In this document: positions 28,743 through 37,265 of the stretch, piece after piece | Layout: every line of letters begins with the position of its first letter | Numbering within the stretch: the first letter of the stretch is position 1 | Assembly: GCF_006442315.1 (NCBI RefSeq) | Contig: NZ_VFVY01000002.1 | Location: 62,001-126,000 of the forward strand | Direction: 5' to 3' | From: Mesorhizobium sp. B2-3-4 | GTDB taxonomy: Bacteria > Pseudomonadota > Alphaproteobacteria > Rhizobiales > Rhizobiaceae | Length of the DNA stretch: 64,000 bases | Notes under the pieces: model-generated | What the model was told of the DNA's origin: nothing | The model's input: only the letters and a program-made list of their open reading frames with translations | Database searches by the model: none | Translations under genes and position numbers: made by a program

Positions 28743-29482
28743 GCGCTGAAGCCATCATCGAAGCCAAGGCCGTGTCCAAATGGTACGGCCAGTTCCATGC
28801 CTTGAAGGACATCAACCTCACGGTCCACAAGGGCGAGCGCATCGTCATCTGCGGGCCGTCCGGCTCGGGCAAGTCGACATTGATCCGCTGCTTCAACCGT
28901 CTCGAAGCGCATCAGGAGGGCGACATCGTCGTCAACGGCGTCGCCTTGCACGGCAAGATGGAGAACGTCGCCGCCGTCCGCTCCAACGTCGGCATGGTCT
29001 TCCAGCACTTCAATTTGTTTCCGCACATGACGGTGCTGATGAACTGCATGGCCGGGCCCATGTGGGTCAAAGGTGTCTCGGCGGCGGAGGCGCGCAAGAC
29101 CGCTCTCCAGTTCCTGGAACGGGTCCGCATTCCCGAGCAGGCGAACAAGTTCCCCGTCCAGCTTTCCGGCGGCCAGCAGCAGCGCGTGGCGATCGCCCGC
29201 AGCCTGTGCATGAAACCTGATGTCATGCTCTTCGACGAGCCAACCTCCGCCCTCGACCCGGAGATGGTCTCGGAGGTGCTCGAGACGATGACCGGCTTGG
29301 CCCGCGACGGCATGACCATGGTGTGCGTGACGCATGAGATGGGCTTTGCCCGCGCGGTGGCCGACCGGGTGATTTTCATGGATGCCGGACAGATCGTCGA
29401 GGAGGCAACTCCCGACGAGTTTTTCAGTCGCCCGCGACATGATCGCACGAAGCTTTTCCTCAGCCAGATATTGAAGCACTAG
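28739..29482 (+). CDS. Polar amino-acid-type ABC importer ATPase
   Basis: This is a 247-residue ATPase of the GlnQ/HisP class: Walker [11 protein letters not shown]-loop [10 protein letters not shown], signature LSGGQQQR, Walker [13 protein letters not shown] and the H-loop in VTHEMGFAR. It is the last gene of the amino-acid importer in the PucR cluster. The open frame upstream of 28739 overlaps the permease and is not real. Confidence 0.93.
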   Translation: MSAEAIIEAKAVSKWYGQFHALKDINLTVHKGERIVICGPSGSGKSTLIRCFNRLEAHQEGDIVVNGVALHGKMENVAAVRSNVGMVFQHFNLFPHMTVLMNCMAGPMWVKGVSAAEARKTALQFLERVRIPEQANKFPVQLSGGQQQRVAIARSLCMKPDVMLFDEPTSALDPEMVSEVLETMTGLARDGMTMVCVTHEMGFARAVADRVIFMDAGQIVEEATPDEFFSRPRHDRTKLFLSQILKH

Positions 29483-29502
29483 CCTTCCTGGGGAAGGCCG
29501 AG

Positions 29503-29680
29503 ATGGGCAAGAACAATCTGGGCAGCAAGGCTGCGATCCGTCATTGGGAGGACGTCGCGGCGCTCAGGCGCCTCGGCGCGCCGGAAGACATCATCGGTCC
29601 GGCCTGTTCTCGCCTCGGACCTCTCGGCCTTCGTCACCGGCCAGGCGCTCAACGTCGATGGCGGTATCTATTACCACTGA
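29503..29680 (+). pseudogene. Remnant of a short-chain dehydrogenase/reductase, C-terminus only, frameshifted
   Basis: The first part reads RRLGAPEDIIGP, the segment just before the last strand of SDR enzymes. After about 29605 the homology continues in another frame as LASDLSAFVTGQALNVDGGI followed by YYH and a stop. Together these form the canonical SDR ending with one frameshift between them. Only about 55 residues remain and the catalytic Tyr-x3-Lys region is absent. It is probably what is left of a lost gene of this cluster. Confidence 0.7.
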
Positions 29681-29843
29681 GGCTTGCAGGGCTTGGCCTA
29701 TTTGATCGCCATGTTGGCCTCGGCCTCAGCGTGCCGTGAACGAGACCATGAAGACGTGAGGTCGGCTTCATGCCCAGATTATTCCAGAAGCTGCCAGTAT
29801 GGGACTGAACCGACCGCCAAACAATTGCGGCCGCGGAGCAACT

Positions 29844-31025
29844 TCAGACTATTTTTGCTAGGGCATCAAATAGCGCCATGTTGGCATCCTTTGCATCATC
29901 GATGATGGCATTTGGTTGCGACGATAGTTTTGCGATGACCAACTCGGCAGCCGGGTCGACATAGAGCCACTGGCCATGGATGCCGAGAGCGAAGAAGGCG
30001 CCGCTACCGGTCTGGTACCATTTGTTGTGGTAGCGGCCATTGGGCAGCCATGACGCGGAGGTGCTTGTCGCCCAGGCTTCGCGCGATCCGCCGGTGACGG
30101 TCTCGTGCACCCATTCGCGCGAGACGATCCGTTTGCCGTTGGCGACGCCGCCATTGCGCATCATCTCGCCGATGCGGGCGAGGTCGCGCGGCGTCATGTT
30201 GATGCCGCCGCCGGTGCGCGGCGTGCCGGCGCGGTCGACCGTGACATAGGCGTCTTGCCTCACGCCGAGCGGCTGGAACAGACGCTCCGACACCAGGTCG
30301 GGAAAGCGCCGACCCGAGGCGCCTTGGATGATCAGCCCCAGCACATCGGAGTTGGGCGAGGCATAGTTGTAAGGCCCGCCGTGATCGGCCTTGCCTTTCT
30401 TCAGCCCGGCAATGAATTCGACCACGGTCTCCACTTTCTCGCTGGGTTCAGAAGGATCGAGCAAACCGGCGCGGCGGTAGCGGGCATAGGGGCCGTGCGG
30501 GTCGTGGTAGACCTCTTCGAAGTCGAGGCTCACCTGCATGTCGAGGATATCGCGCACGCGTGCGTCGCCATAGGCGCAGTTTTTCAGTTCCGGCACATAG
30601 CGCGGCACCATTTCGTCGAAATCGAGCAGCCCGTCGTCATGCAGGATGCCGGCGATGACCGATGTCACCGACTTGCTCACCGAAAACAGGATGTGCCGGC
30701 TCTGCAAGGTGAAGTTCGGCGCGTGAAAATCGGCGACGATGCGGCCGGACTTCATCACCACCATGGCGTCGGCGAAGGTTTCCCTGAGAGCGTCGGCGAC
30801 GCTGATGCGGCGGTCGTCGAGCGAGAACGTCTCGCGCAGCAGCGCACCGGCATCGACCACCGGATCTTCCGCCAGACCCGGCGTCGCCGCGATGCGCGCG
30901 GTCGGAATGAATTCACTGACATTGCGGAACGCCCAGACGTTCCACGGCGCCGCGCGCCAGTTGCCGAGCCGCACCGCGTCGCGCTCGAAGCCATAGGCAG
31001 CCTTGAAGGCCGATTGGTCTGTCAT
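29844..31025 (-). CDS. Serine hydrolase, beta-lactamase class C fold
   Basis: This 393-residue hydrolase of the class C beta-lactamase/esterase superfamily has nucleophile S115 and K118 in FSVSKS and a Y-x-S/N element around Y221 (YASPNSD). It ends in the usual HGQW-type loop (GIHGQWLYVDPA). There is no signal peptide, so a cytoplasmic amidase, esterase or D-peptidase role is more likely than beta-lactam resistance. The ATG at 31025 was chosen because the upstream frame overlaps the ATPase gene. It is the last gene of a minus-strand set with an amino-acid importer, which probably brings in its substrate or exploits its product. Confidence 0.87.
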   Translation of the reverse strand: MTDQSAFKAAYGFERDAVRLGNWRAAPWNVWAFRNVSEFIPTARIAATPGLAEDPVVDAGALLRETFSLDDRRISVADALRETFADAMVVMKSGRIVADFHAPNFTLQSRHILFSVSKSVTSVIAGILHDDGLLDFDEMVPRYVPELKNCAYGDARVRDILDMQVSLDFEEVYHDPHGPYARYRRAGLLDPSEPSEKVETVVEFIAGLKKGKADHGGPYNYASPNSDVLGLIIQGASGRRFPDLVSERLFQPLGVRQDAYVTVDRAGTPRTGGGINMTPRDLARIGEMMRNGGVANGKRIVSREWVHETVTGGSREAWATSTSASWLPNGRYHNKWYQTGSGAFFALGIHGQWLYVDPAAELVIAKLSSQPNAIIDDAKDANMALFDALAKIV

Positions 31026-31038
31026 GGTCGGCACTCTC

Positions 31039-31767
31039 TCAGTCGACATGCGTGAGGAAATCGCGAAAGCGCTCGCTCGGCGGATTGGACAGCAGCTCCA
31101 CCGGTTTGCCGTCATGCACAAGCTGGCCGCCGTCCATGAACAGAAGACGCGATCCGACGCGTTTGGCAAAGCCCATTTCATGCGTCACGACGATCATCGT
31201 CATGCCTTCGGTGGCCAAAGTCTGCATGACCTTCAGCACCTCCTGCCGCAGTTCCGGATCGAGCGCCGAAGTCGGCTCGTCGAACAGCATCAGCTTGGGT
31301 CCGACCGCGAGCGAGCGGGCAATCGCGACGCGCTGCTGCTGGCCGCCCGAAAGTTGTGACGGATAGTGGTTCATCCGCTCGCCGAGCCCGACTTTCTGCA
31401 GCAGCGCGGCGGCGATCTCGCGCGCCTCGACCTTGCTTTTGCCGCGAGAACGGATCGGCCCGAACATCACGTTCTGAAGCGCCGTCAGATGCGGAAAAAG
31501 GTTGAATTGCTGGAAGACCATGCCGGCCTCCAGTCGGATGCGCCGCACGTCGTGTGCGCTGCCGCGCACGCTCAAGCCGTCGACCAAAAGGTCGCCGCCG
31601 CTCACGCGCTCCAGCACATTGATGCAGCGCAGCATGGTCGACTTGCCGGAGCCGGACGGGCCGATGACCACCGCCACTTCGCCTGGATCGACAGCGAGAT
31701 CGATCGACTGCAGCACGAGATGGCTGCCGAATTGCTTCGAGACCTTCTTGAATTCGACCATGCTCAT
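31039..31767 (-). CDS. Polar amino-acid-type ABC importer ATPase (second PAAT system)
   Basis: This 242-residue GlnQ/HisP-class ATPase has Walker [10 protein letters not shown], signature LSGGQQQR, Walker [13 protein letters not shown] and VTHEMGFAK. It overlaps the permease stop by four bases and ends 13 bases before the serine hydrolase start, so hydrolase and transporter are one transcript. Confidence 0.93.
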   Translation of the reverse strand: MSMVEFKKVSKQFGSHLVLQSIDLAVDPGEVAVVIGPSGSGKSTMLRCINVLERVSGGDLLVDGLSVRGSAHDVRRIRLEAGMVFQQFNLFPHLTALQNVMFGPIRSRGKSKVEAREIAAALLQKVGLGERMNHYPSQLSGGQQQRVAIARSLAVGPKLMLFDEPTSALDPELRQEVLKVMQTLATEGMTMIVVTHEMGFAKRVGSRLLFMDGGQLVHDGKPVELLSNPPSERFRDFLTHVD

Positions 31768-32420
31768 GGCAGACGCGCCGCCCGTTCGACGAAGCGCAGG
31801 CTGACCGCCAGGATACTGATGACGATCAGGTAGATGACCGCGACAGCGGTCCAGATTTCCACCGCGCGGAAATTCGCCGACATGATCTCCTGTCCGCGCC
31901 TGGTCAATTCGCCGACACCGATGACGAGGAAGATCGAGGTGTCCTTGACCACCGAGACGAGCTGGTTGCCCATGGCTGGCAGCGCGCGCCGGACAGCGAT
32001 CGGCGCGATGACGTAGGCCAGCACCTTGCGGAAGCTCAGGCCCATGGACAGGCCGGCCTCCTTCAGCCCGGTGGGCACGCTTTCCAGCGCCCCGCGCACG
32101 ATCTCGGCGTTATAGGCGCCGGAATTGATGATCAACGTCAGGATGCCGGCATTGGTGGCGCTGATGCGGACGTTGAGCAGGATGGGCAGCGCGAAATAGA
32201 TGAACATCACCTGGACAGTGATCGGTGTACCGCGGATCAGCGCGACATAGACCTGGGCCGGAGCTTGCGCCAGCCAGCCGCCATAGGTAAGCAGGGCGCC
32301 GGTCAAGGCGCCTACCACGATGCCGCCAGCCAGTCCGGCAAGTGCGATCAGCATCGTCAGTTCGAGGCCCTGCATCAGGTCCGGCAGGGCATCGACGATA
32401 GCAGTCCAGTCGAAAGTCAT
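31764..32420 (-). CDS. Polar amino-acid-type ABC transporter permease (second PAAT system)
   Basis: This compact 218-residue HisM/GlnP-type permease has about five membrane segments. It carries the family sequence YVALIRGTPITVQVMFIYFA and the ATPase contact region AGLSMGLSFRKVLAYVIAP. It starts 62 bases after the binding-protein stop, with a hairpin between. Only one permease gene is present, as in the system at 26881-29482. Confidence 0.92.
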   Translation of the reverse strand: MTFDWTAIVDALPDLMQGLELTMLIALAGLAGGIVVGALTGALLTYGGWLAQAPAQVYVALIRGTPITVQVMFIYFALPILLNVRISATNAGILTLIINSGAYNAEIVRGALESVPTGLKEAGLSMGLSFRKVLAYVIAPIAVRRALPAMGNQLVSVVKDTSIFLVIGVGELTRRGQEIMSANFRAVEIWTAVAVIYLIVISILAVSLRFVERAARLP

Positions 32421-32441
32421 CGCAACTCCAGTGGAGCGTTG

Positions 32442-32469
32442 GCCGTGAGAACCGGGAGGCCCTCACGGC
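32442..32469 (-). terminator. Hairpin between binding-protein and permease genes
   Basis: GCCGTGAG and CTCACGGC pair over 8 bp around a 12-base loop, in the gap after the binding-protein stop at 32483. It occupies the same position as the hairpins at 4731, 27725 and 48072. Confidence 0.45.
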
Positions 32470-32482
32470 GTTCAATGTGTGC

Positions 32483-33235
32483 TTATGCCTGGTCGGGGCC
32501 GAACCATTTCTCGCGGATGGTTTTCAGGCGCCCGTCGGCCTGCATCGCCGCCAGCGCGGCATTCGCCGGCGCGACGAGCGGGCTGCCCTTCTGGAAGCCG
32601 ATGCCGACATCCAGTCCCTCGAGCGTCGGGCGGATGACGCGGACTTTACCCTTGCCGGTGTTGTTGGCGTAGTACATCAGCGACGGCGTATCGTAGACGA
32701 CAGCGTCGGTACGCCCCGCCTCGAGCGCCAGCAGCGCGTTGTTGATGCTGGGCAGTTGGTCGAGCGTCGCGTTCTTGAAGTGACTCTGAATATAGTCGAC
32801 TGCGGCGGTTCCGGTCTCTGTGCCGATCGTCTTGCCGTCGAGATCGTTGGGTGAGTTGATGGTGGTGTTGCCGGCGCCCACCACCGCCACCAGGCCGCTC
32901 TGGTAGTATGGGCTGGAGAAGTCGATCACCTTCTGCCGCGCCGGCTTGATGAAGAGTTGCGAGACGATGGCGTCGATGTTGCCGGTCTGCAGCGCGGGTA
33001 TAAGCGCGCCGAAGTCCATAGGCTGCACACGCCACTTGCGGTTCAGGCCCTTGGCGATTTCGCCGAACACCTCCATGTCGAAGCCGGAATAATGGTCGCC
33101 GTCCTTGTAGGCGAAGGGCGGGCTGCCGACATTCGAGCCGACCACGAGCTCGGCGTCTTCGGCTCTGACTTTGCGCGCAAGAATCATCGCCGGCGCCGCC
33201 AGCAGGCCGAGTTGAAGAAGCTGTCTGCGATCCAT
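32483..33235 (-). CDS. Polar amino-acid-type ABC substrate-binding protein (second PAAT system)
   Basis: This 250-residue periplasmic receptor of SBP family 3 has a signal peptide beginning MDRRQLLQLGLLAAPAMIL and ending near VRAED. It carries the SPPFAYKDGDHYSGFDMEVF ligand-domain start and the LFIKPARQKVIDFSSPYY hinge segment. It lies 57 bases downstream of the PhzF-like gene on the same strand. The ligand is unknown. Confidence 0.92.
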   Translation of the reverse strand: MDRRQLLQLGLLAAPAMILARKVRAEDAELVVGSNVGSPPFAYKDGDHYSGFDMEVFGEIAKGLNRKWRVQPMDFGALIPALQTGNIDAIVSQLFIKPARQKVIDFSSPYYQSGLVAVVGAGNTTINSPNDLDGKTIGTETGTAAVDYIQSHFKNATLDQLPSINNALLALEAGRTDAVVYDTPSLMYYANNTGKGKVRVIRPTLEGLDVGIGFQKGSPLVAPANAALAAMQADGRLKTIREKWFGPDQA

Positions 33236-33292
33236 GTCATTCCCCTTTGTTATGGCCGGCGGCAGGTTCGCGTTCCTGACCGGCGTTGACGA

Positions 33293-34180
33293 TCAAGGCT
33301 CTGCTGTCCCCTGTGCTTCCAGGCGGACCGCACCGCCCAGCCAGCAGCCAGTCGGCCGTTCGCCGTCGAGGCGGAAGCGCACGAGGATTTCCGAGGGGCG
33401 CTGCATGGCGCGCCCCTGGCGAATGGTGATCTGGCGTTCGGTTGCTTCCACCATGCCGTTGGCGAGCAGGCCGAAGGCCAGCGCCGCGGCGGCGATGCCG
33501 GTGGCCGCGTCTTCCGGATAGCCAGACGATTTCGGGAACTGACGCGCATCGACGATCTGCGCGACCCTGTCGAGCACCGCGTAGGGATAGAGACCAGTCG
33601 AGCCGATCCGCTCGCAAAGGCCCTCGATCCTGGAGAAATCGGGGCTCAGCCTGTCTAGAATCGCCAGGCTTCGCAACGGAACGAGCGTCTTGACCCGGCT
33701 GGTCGCGGCGTTCTGGATGGGTTGCGGCGCGCGGTCGTCAACCCGGATGCCGAGGACATCGATGATCTCGGTGCTCTCGGCATCGCCAAGTGACTCGACC
33801 CTGCCGGCAGGCTGCGAAATCTCGACCGTCGCGCCGTCATTGGTCCGCCCGCGAATTCTGGCGTCGACGCGACCGCTCCTGGTCCAGATCGCAAGATTGT
33901 CATCCGGCAGTTTGCCCAGCCGGTCGAGCAGCCACAGCGCGCCGACGGTCGCATGTCCGCACATCGACATTTCGTGGTTGGGCACCCAGAAGCGGAATTC
34001 GAAATCGCAATCCGAGCCGGGCGGCGGCGGCAGCACGAAACCGCTTTCGTAGCCGTATGAACGCGCCACATCCTGCATGTCGGCGTCGGACATTCCGGCG
34101 GCATCGACAACGATCGGCGCCGGGTTGCCGCCGCGGAGGCCCGCTGGAAACACGCTGACAAGTTGGACGTCCGGATGCAT
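33293..34180 (-). CDS. PhzF-family isomerase/epimerase-like protein
   Basis: This 295-residue member of the PhzF/diaminopimelate-epimerase fold starts MHPDVQLVSVFPAG and has the characteristic GNPAPIVV motif. The catalytic glutamate is at position 45 (YGYESGFVL), exactly as in PhzF. Members isomerise or epimerise small acids; most, including this one, have no known substrate. A TTG five codons upstream is possible, but the ATG at 34180 fits the family start. It is between the AraC regulator and the amino-acid importer on the same strand. Confidence 0.88.
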   Translation of the reverse strand: MHPDVQLVSVFPAGLRGGNPAPIVVDAAGMSDADMQDVARSYGYESGFVLPPPPGSDCDFEFRFWVPNHEMSMCGHATVGALWLLDRLGKLPDDNLAIWTRSGRVDARIRGRTNDGATVEISQPAGRVESLGDAESTEIIDVLGIRVDDRAPQPIQNAATSRVKTLVPLRSLAILDRLSPDFSRIEGLCERIGSTGLYPYAVLDRVAQIVDARQFPKSSGYPEDAATGIAAAALAFGLLANGMVEATERQITIRQGRAMQRPSEILVRFRLDGERPTGCWLGGAVRLEAQGTAEP

Positions 34181-34252
34181 GCAGCCACCGCGCAATTCAC
34201 TCTGCGCGCAGGCTATCGCGGCGAGGGCTGTGCCCGCGCCTTCGAACGGGCC

Positions 34253-35128
34253 TTAGATTTTGATCGAACGGGCCAGGTTCTTGCGGATGTCGGAAGGCGA
34301 TCGGCCATCGGCCCGCCGCATCGCATGCGCGAGGGCGGCACCGCTTTCGAAACCGACCCGGAAGGCGATCTCGCCGACTGGAAGGTCGGTCCCGCTCAGG
34401 AGTTCGCGCGCCGTCTGGAGACGGATCCGCAGTTGAAACTCGCCGACGGAGGCGCCGGTGCCTTCCCGGAACAGGCGGGTGATGTGCCGTCGGGAGATGC
34501 CGAAGCGGTCGGCTAGCGCGTTGAGCGGGATCTCCTCGTCGGCATGAGCCGTCAGATATTCCTTCAGATCTTCGACCAGCGCCATGCCGTGCTCGCGATG
34601 CGAGGCGCCAGAGACCATCTCGCCGGCCATGATCTCGGCTATGCATTGCACGAGCAACGCCGATGTCAGCGCATGTTTGATTCCTGCATTGCCGTAGCCA
34701 CCGCGGCTGTTGCGCAGCGACAGCGTCTGTAAGGCCCGCAAGGTGGCGGTGCAGCGTGCCAGCACCGTGGTGCGCGTCCGCCGGTGGAACTCGCTGAGCG
34801 AGCCAACTTGCCGATCGAGGCGGCGCAACGTTGCACCGGTCACATAAAGGGCGATATGGCGATGCGCGCCGATCGCCGCGCGCGTCTCATGCGCACGGTT
34901 GGCGGGCACCACGGCAAAGCGGTCCTGCGACAGCCAGGCGCCTTCGCGCCGGTCTTCATGCTTGATCTCGACCGCGCCTTGGCTTGGCAGGATGAACATC
35001 AGGCAGTCGTGCCAGTGCCACGGCATGGCATAGGCGCCGCTGCCCGCCACTGCCGCATGCTCCTCGTCGGCGGCAATGAGCAGGTCGGCTCTTGCCGTGT
35101 CGCGCAGTTGCTCGAATGACCGCAGCAT
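34253..35128 (-). CDS. AraC-family transcriptional regulator
   Basis: This 291-residue regulator has an N-terminal cupin-like sensing domain (about 25-150; WHWHDCLMFILPSQGAVEI) and a C-terminal double helix-turn-helix (about 185-285; NALADRFGISRRHITRLFRE then VGEIAFRVGFESGAALAHAM). It lies 72 bases upstream of the PhzF gene on the same strand and probably controls the set down to the serine hydrolase at 29844. The sequence near its own start (35129-35317) shows no clear palindrome. Confidence 0.9.
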   Translation of the reverse strand: MLRSFEQLRDTARADLLIAADEEHAAVAGSGAYAMPWHWHDCLMFILPSQGAVEIKHEDRREGAWLSQDRFAVVPANRAHETRAAIGAHRHIALYVTGATLRRLDRQVGSLSEFHRRTRTTVLARCTATLRALQTLSLRNSRGGYGNAGIKHALTSALLVQCIAEIMAGEMVSGASHREHGMALVEDLKEYLTAHADEEIPLNALADRFGISRRHITRLFREGTGASVGEFQLRIRLQTARELLSGTDLPVGEIAFRVGFESGAALAHAMRRADGRSPSDIRKNLARSIKI

Positions 35129-35317
35129 CGTTGCGTACTAACGCCTTTGGTGAACCAGTCTCGTGCATAGAGCAAATGACAATCGACTACCTTTGCCACT
35201 CGTGTCAAATTGCGAAGCGAAGCAGGCGCGCCATCCTCACGGACACGTCAGACAACGAGGAAGACCAAGTAGAATCTGATCCCATCCATTGATAGTAGGG
35301 CTCTGCGCCGCGTTGCC

Positions 35318-36145
35318 TTATCTGAAACCCCACTCGGTTCGCAATTCCGCCGCCGTCGAAGGCCGGTATCCCAAGCGTCGAATACCTTCTCGGGCGACTC
35401 CGACCAGTTCCTCGTTTCCATCAGCTATTTGTCCGTTGGGCAGCAGCAGATTGTTCTCGAAGCCGACCCGGATGTTCCCGCCAAGCAACGCTCCGACAAG
35501 TACGCATGCCGCCTCCTGGTCGCCGAAAGCGCAAGTCGACCAATGTTCAAAACGCGGCATGGCTTCGCTAAGGAAGGGCAGCAGGTCCGCGGGATTGGAG
35601 GTGTGACCCGTCGCATAGCGCCCCAGCACGTAGAGCACCGAAAGCTTTTCAAAAGGAACAACCCCACGCGCTTGCAATTCGACAAGCCGGACCGCTTCGT
35701 TCGGCGAATAGAGGATGAATTGGGGCATGACATTTTCCCGGCGCAGCCACTCCAGGAAGGCACTGAATTCAATCTCGCCGCGCGCGTCCGGCAACAGCTC
35801 GCGCAAAGCTAGGGAGACCGCTTCGGGGCGGACCTCGCGTATCACCTGCATCTGCCGAGGTGGCGCGTAGATCCCCAGCGATTCGCTGGTGATCTGAACA
35901 ACGAGACTATCGCCGACGGTTTCGGCTATGGCGCCGAGGGCGGCGCGATAGGCATCCGCGTCGAGCAGATGCCTGCCGTCAGGATCACGCACATGGACGT
36001 GGATCATGCACGCGCCTGCATTCAAGCAAAGGCTGGCGACATGAGCAAGCTCAGTGGGCGTCATCGGCAAAGCAGGATGATCGGCGTGGTTTTTCCTGCC
36101 GCCATTTGGTGCAACGGCGATCGAGACAGGACGGGATGTCGTCAT
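35318..36145 (-). CDS. Beta-keto acid cleavage enzyme (BKACE, DUF849)
   Basis: BKACE proteins convert a beta-keto acid plus acetyl-CoA to acetoacetate and a new acyl-CoA, using a zinc ion. The metal pair H49-V-H51 lies in MIHVHVRD with R53 and D54 following, and the family FENN segment near the C-terminus supplies the expected acidic ligand. It is 275 residues, normal for the family. The ATG at 36145 starts MTTSRPVSIAVAPNGGRKNH, the family N-terminus; longer upstream frame overlaps the next gene. It is the last gene of the six-gene minus-strand operon and would complete breakdown of a keto acid made by the aminotransferases. Confidence 0.9.
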   Translation of the reverse strand: MTTSRPVSIAVAPNGGRKNHADHPALPMTPTELAHVASLCLNAGACMIHVHVRDPDGRHLLDADAYRAALGAIAETVGDSLVVQITSESLGIYAPPRQMQVIREVRPEAVSLALRELLPDARGEIEFSAFLEWLRRENVMPQFILYSPNEAVRLVELQARGVVPFEKLSVLYVLGRYATGHTSNPADLLPFLSEAMPRFEHWSTCAFGDQEAACVLVGALLGGNIRVGFENNLLLPNGQIADGNEELVGVAREGIRRLGYRPSTAAELRTEWGFR

Positions 36146-36173
36146 AATAATTCCGATCGATCCAGCCGTTCCA

Positions 36174-37178
36174 TCAACCCTTGTGCGAAGAGTAGCAAGG
36201 CGGCTCGCCGATGCGATCGTAGACGCTCCAATCGATCGATTTTTTTCCGACGTGGAAAACGGCCGTGGCAAGCGTGTCCGTCGTGTGTATCGGCAAATCT
36301 GGATCGCTTTTGTCCCACAGCACCGCCAACGGATCGATGTTCGCGGTTCCCTCGACCAAGTCGCCTGCCCGTTTCTGCCGCGCTCGCGACGAATTCGTGA
36401 TGTCCTGCCGCTCATCGGAAATGCCCTGGTGGATCAGGTGATTGGCATGACATTGAGGGTAGTCGATCTTGCGCACCGAACAATTCAAGTGGGTGAACTC
36501 GACGCCGAATATACGGTTGTCGCCGGCCTGCGCCAGCGTCACGTGATAGGCGCCTGAACGCGGTGAAGTCTGGAGCAGGTCAATCGCGTCATCGAGCGTG
36601 TCGCAGTCCAGCAACGCTCGCCCCAGCAATGTGCGCGGTAGACCGATGCCGCTGACCTTGGCGCCGATGTGATTGATCGTGGCGACCAGCCCCGCATCGC
36701 TGACGGCAAAGGCGTGGCCCGGAATCGTTCCCGGATAGATAAAGGATGTGAAACCTTTGCTGCCTGTCGGCTGCACCTTGGCCATCGCGCAGCGGCTGAT
36801 CTGCGCCGGGCTTCCATCCTCGTTATGCGCGACGATCGGCTCATCGCCGGGGATCTGCACGGTCGTGCAGCCCTCGGGCGGCATTTCCCAGACGTCGCCG
36901 CGAAAGTGCCACAGCACCATGTCGTCGAACGGCACGCCGACGCCGTCGGCCATGCCGCGCATCTCTTCCCAATAGGTGGGGAACCGCTCCTCGACCATGC
37001 GGCGCATGATCTGGACACGCGAATCGTCGCGATATTCCATCACCTTACGCCACACATCGCTGGGCAAAGTGTAGCTGTGCACCAGATCGGCGGCGAAGCG
37101 GCCGAGCTGCAAACCGACTTCGTAATGCGTGCCACTTACCTCGATGTTGGCAAGGCGATTGGTTTCATTTGCAGACAT
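36174..37178 (-). CDS. C45 family autoproteolytic acyltransferase/amidohydrolase
   Basis: This 334-residue protein is related to penicillin acyl-CoA:6-APA acyltransferase (peptidase family C45, Ntn-hydrolase fold). The presumed autoprocessing point is Gly103/Cys104 in PPEGCTTVQI, where cleavage would expose Cys104 as the N-terminal nucleophile. Downstream features PIVAHNEDGSP and PGTIPGHAFAVSDAGL are family-typical. It would hydrolyse or transfer an acyl group on an amide. No signal peptide. It starts 87 bases after the RpiR-type gene and ends 28 before BKACE. Rhizobial members are uncharacterised, so the substrate is inferred from the operon. Confidence 0.82.
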   Translation of the reverse strand: MSANETNRLANIEVSGTHYEVGLQLGRFAADLVHSYTLPSDVWRKVMEYRDDSRVQIMRRMVEERFPTYWEEMRGMADGVGVPFDDMVLWHFRGDVWEMPPEGCTTVQIPGDEPIVAHNEDGSPAQISRCAMAKVQPTGSKGFTSFIYPGTIPGHAFAVSDAGLVATINHIGAKVSGIGLPRTLLGRALLDCDTLDDAIDLLQTSPRSGAYHVTLAQAGDNRIFGVEFTHLNCSVRKIDYPQCHANHLIHQGISDERQDITNSSRARQKRAGDLVEGTANIDPLAVLWDKSDPDLPIHTTDTLATAVFHVGKKSIDWSVYDRIGEPPCYSSHKG

Positions 37179-37265
37179 GCGTATGCGCTCCTCCGAAGCG
37201 GGTTCGTATCGGAATGGTTCCGATTGTCGGGCGCCGGCATCGCCAGGCGATGCGGGCTATGAAGT

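Noticed and set aside
29844..31025. Beta-lactam resistance gene
   Set aside because: The SxxK fold is present but there is no signal peptide or class C Y-x-N/K-T-G set, and the operon is an amino-acid importer; a catabolic hydrolase is more likely.
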